From assembly GCF_000312105.1 (NCBI RefSeq), contig NZ_HE978637.1, forward strand, positions 1,054,792-1,118,791: DNA of 64,000 nucleotides. Reading direction: 5' to 3'. Below, in pieces: positions 63,946-64,000 of the stretch. The translations under genes were made by a program, and so were the position numbers. The notes below the pieces were generated by a model. It was not told the DNA's origin. It made no database searches and worked only from the letters and a program-made list of their open reading frames with translations. Origin of the DNA: Aeromicrobium massiliense JC14. Its GTDB lineage: Bacteria > Actinomycetota > Actinomycetes > Propionibacteriales > Nocardioidaceae. The number at the start of each line of letters is the position of its first letter. The first letter of the stretch is position 1.

Positions 63946-64000
63946 CTCTATGGAGATATCAAAACCAGTCACCATCCCACACCGGCCCCAGGGGGGGGCG
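63946..64000 (-). other. 23S-5S intergenic spacer (partial)
   Basis: The 55 bases upstream of 5S on the minus strand contain GTGACTGGTTTTGATATC and a run of eight C/G. None of the usual 23S 3'-end sequence is present, so the 23S gene lies outside the window. Confidence 0.7.

Overview
The window is high-GC DNA with dense, mostly overlapping (ATGA/GTGA) genes, frequent GTG starts and several probable leaderless transcripts, which points to an actinobacterial chromosome. The gene content (parA-scpA-scpB, steA/mctB-recN-nadK-tlyA, a zinc-free ribosomal protein set, cbtBA) would fit Propionibacteriales such as Nocardioidaceae, but the genus is an inference. No insertion sequence, phage gene, CRISPR array or replication origin was seen.

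Layout. 1-5.8 kb: cobalamin/siroheme block (cobA, a CobC-like phosphatase, a cobalamin riboswitch driving cbtB-cbtA-cobD, and convergent cobQ-cobK). 5.9-8.7 kb: zinc-starvation island; a perfect 15-bp Zur-type palindrome sits between divergent operons rpmB-rpmG-rpsN and rpmE2-cobW-like-rpmF-rpmJ, all encoding cysteine-poor paralogues of ribosomal proteins. 8.7-17.6 kb: membrane/stress island with a potassium channel, three DUF7144 and two DUF1269 paralogues arranged around a large MalT/LAL-type LuxR regulator, a 28-residue-repeat protein and an RDD protein. 17.6-25.6 kb: narGHJI-narK nitrate respiration operon. 25.7-31.2 kb: signalling genes (anti-sigma-type ATPase, two GAF-ANTAR proteins, a SpoIIE phosphatase) and a membrane protein plus glutamate decarboxylase pair. 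31.2-40.4 kb: arginine deiminase operon (P-type ATPase, argF/arcB, arcC, arcA, a 46-residue membrane peptide, nhaC-like and yfcC-like transporters). 40.5-44.4 kb: truncated UvrA paralogue, an MSMEG_6728-like gene and a lower-GC DUF4145 gene. 44.6 kb onward: tRNA-Pro and a housekeeping block on the minus strand (pyrG, nudix, xerD, parA, scpAB, rluB, tyrA, cmk, plsC, der; then mctB/steA, recN, nadK, tlyA, HAD, ssb-like, TPR), ending in a 5S rRNA gene.

Main result. A 17-bp inverted repeat, consensus TCRYCC-N5-GGRYGA, occurs upstream of seven transcription units between 9.5 and 40.5 kb, each time 22-23 nt before a plausible -10 hexamer. The units are the DUF4203-like gene, both DUF1269/DUF7144 clusters, the SHOCT gene, the LuxR gene itself, the membrane protein-glutamate decarboxylase pair, and the P-type ATPase-arginine deiminase operon. 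I infer an autoregulated LuxR-type regulon that joins membrane/ion homeostasis, acid resistance and low-oxygen energy metabolism.
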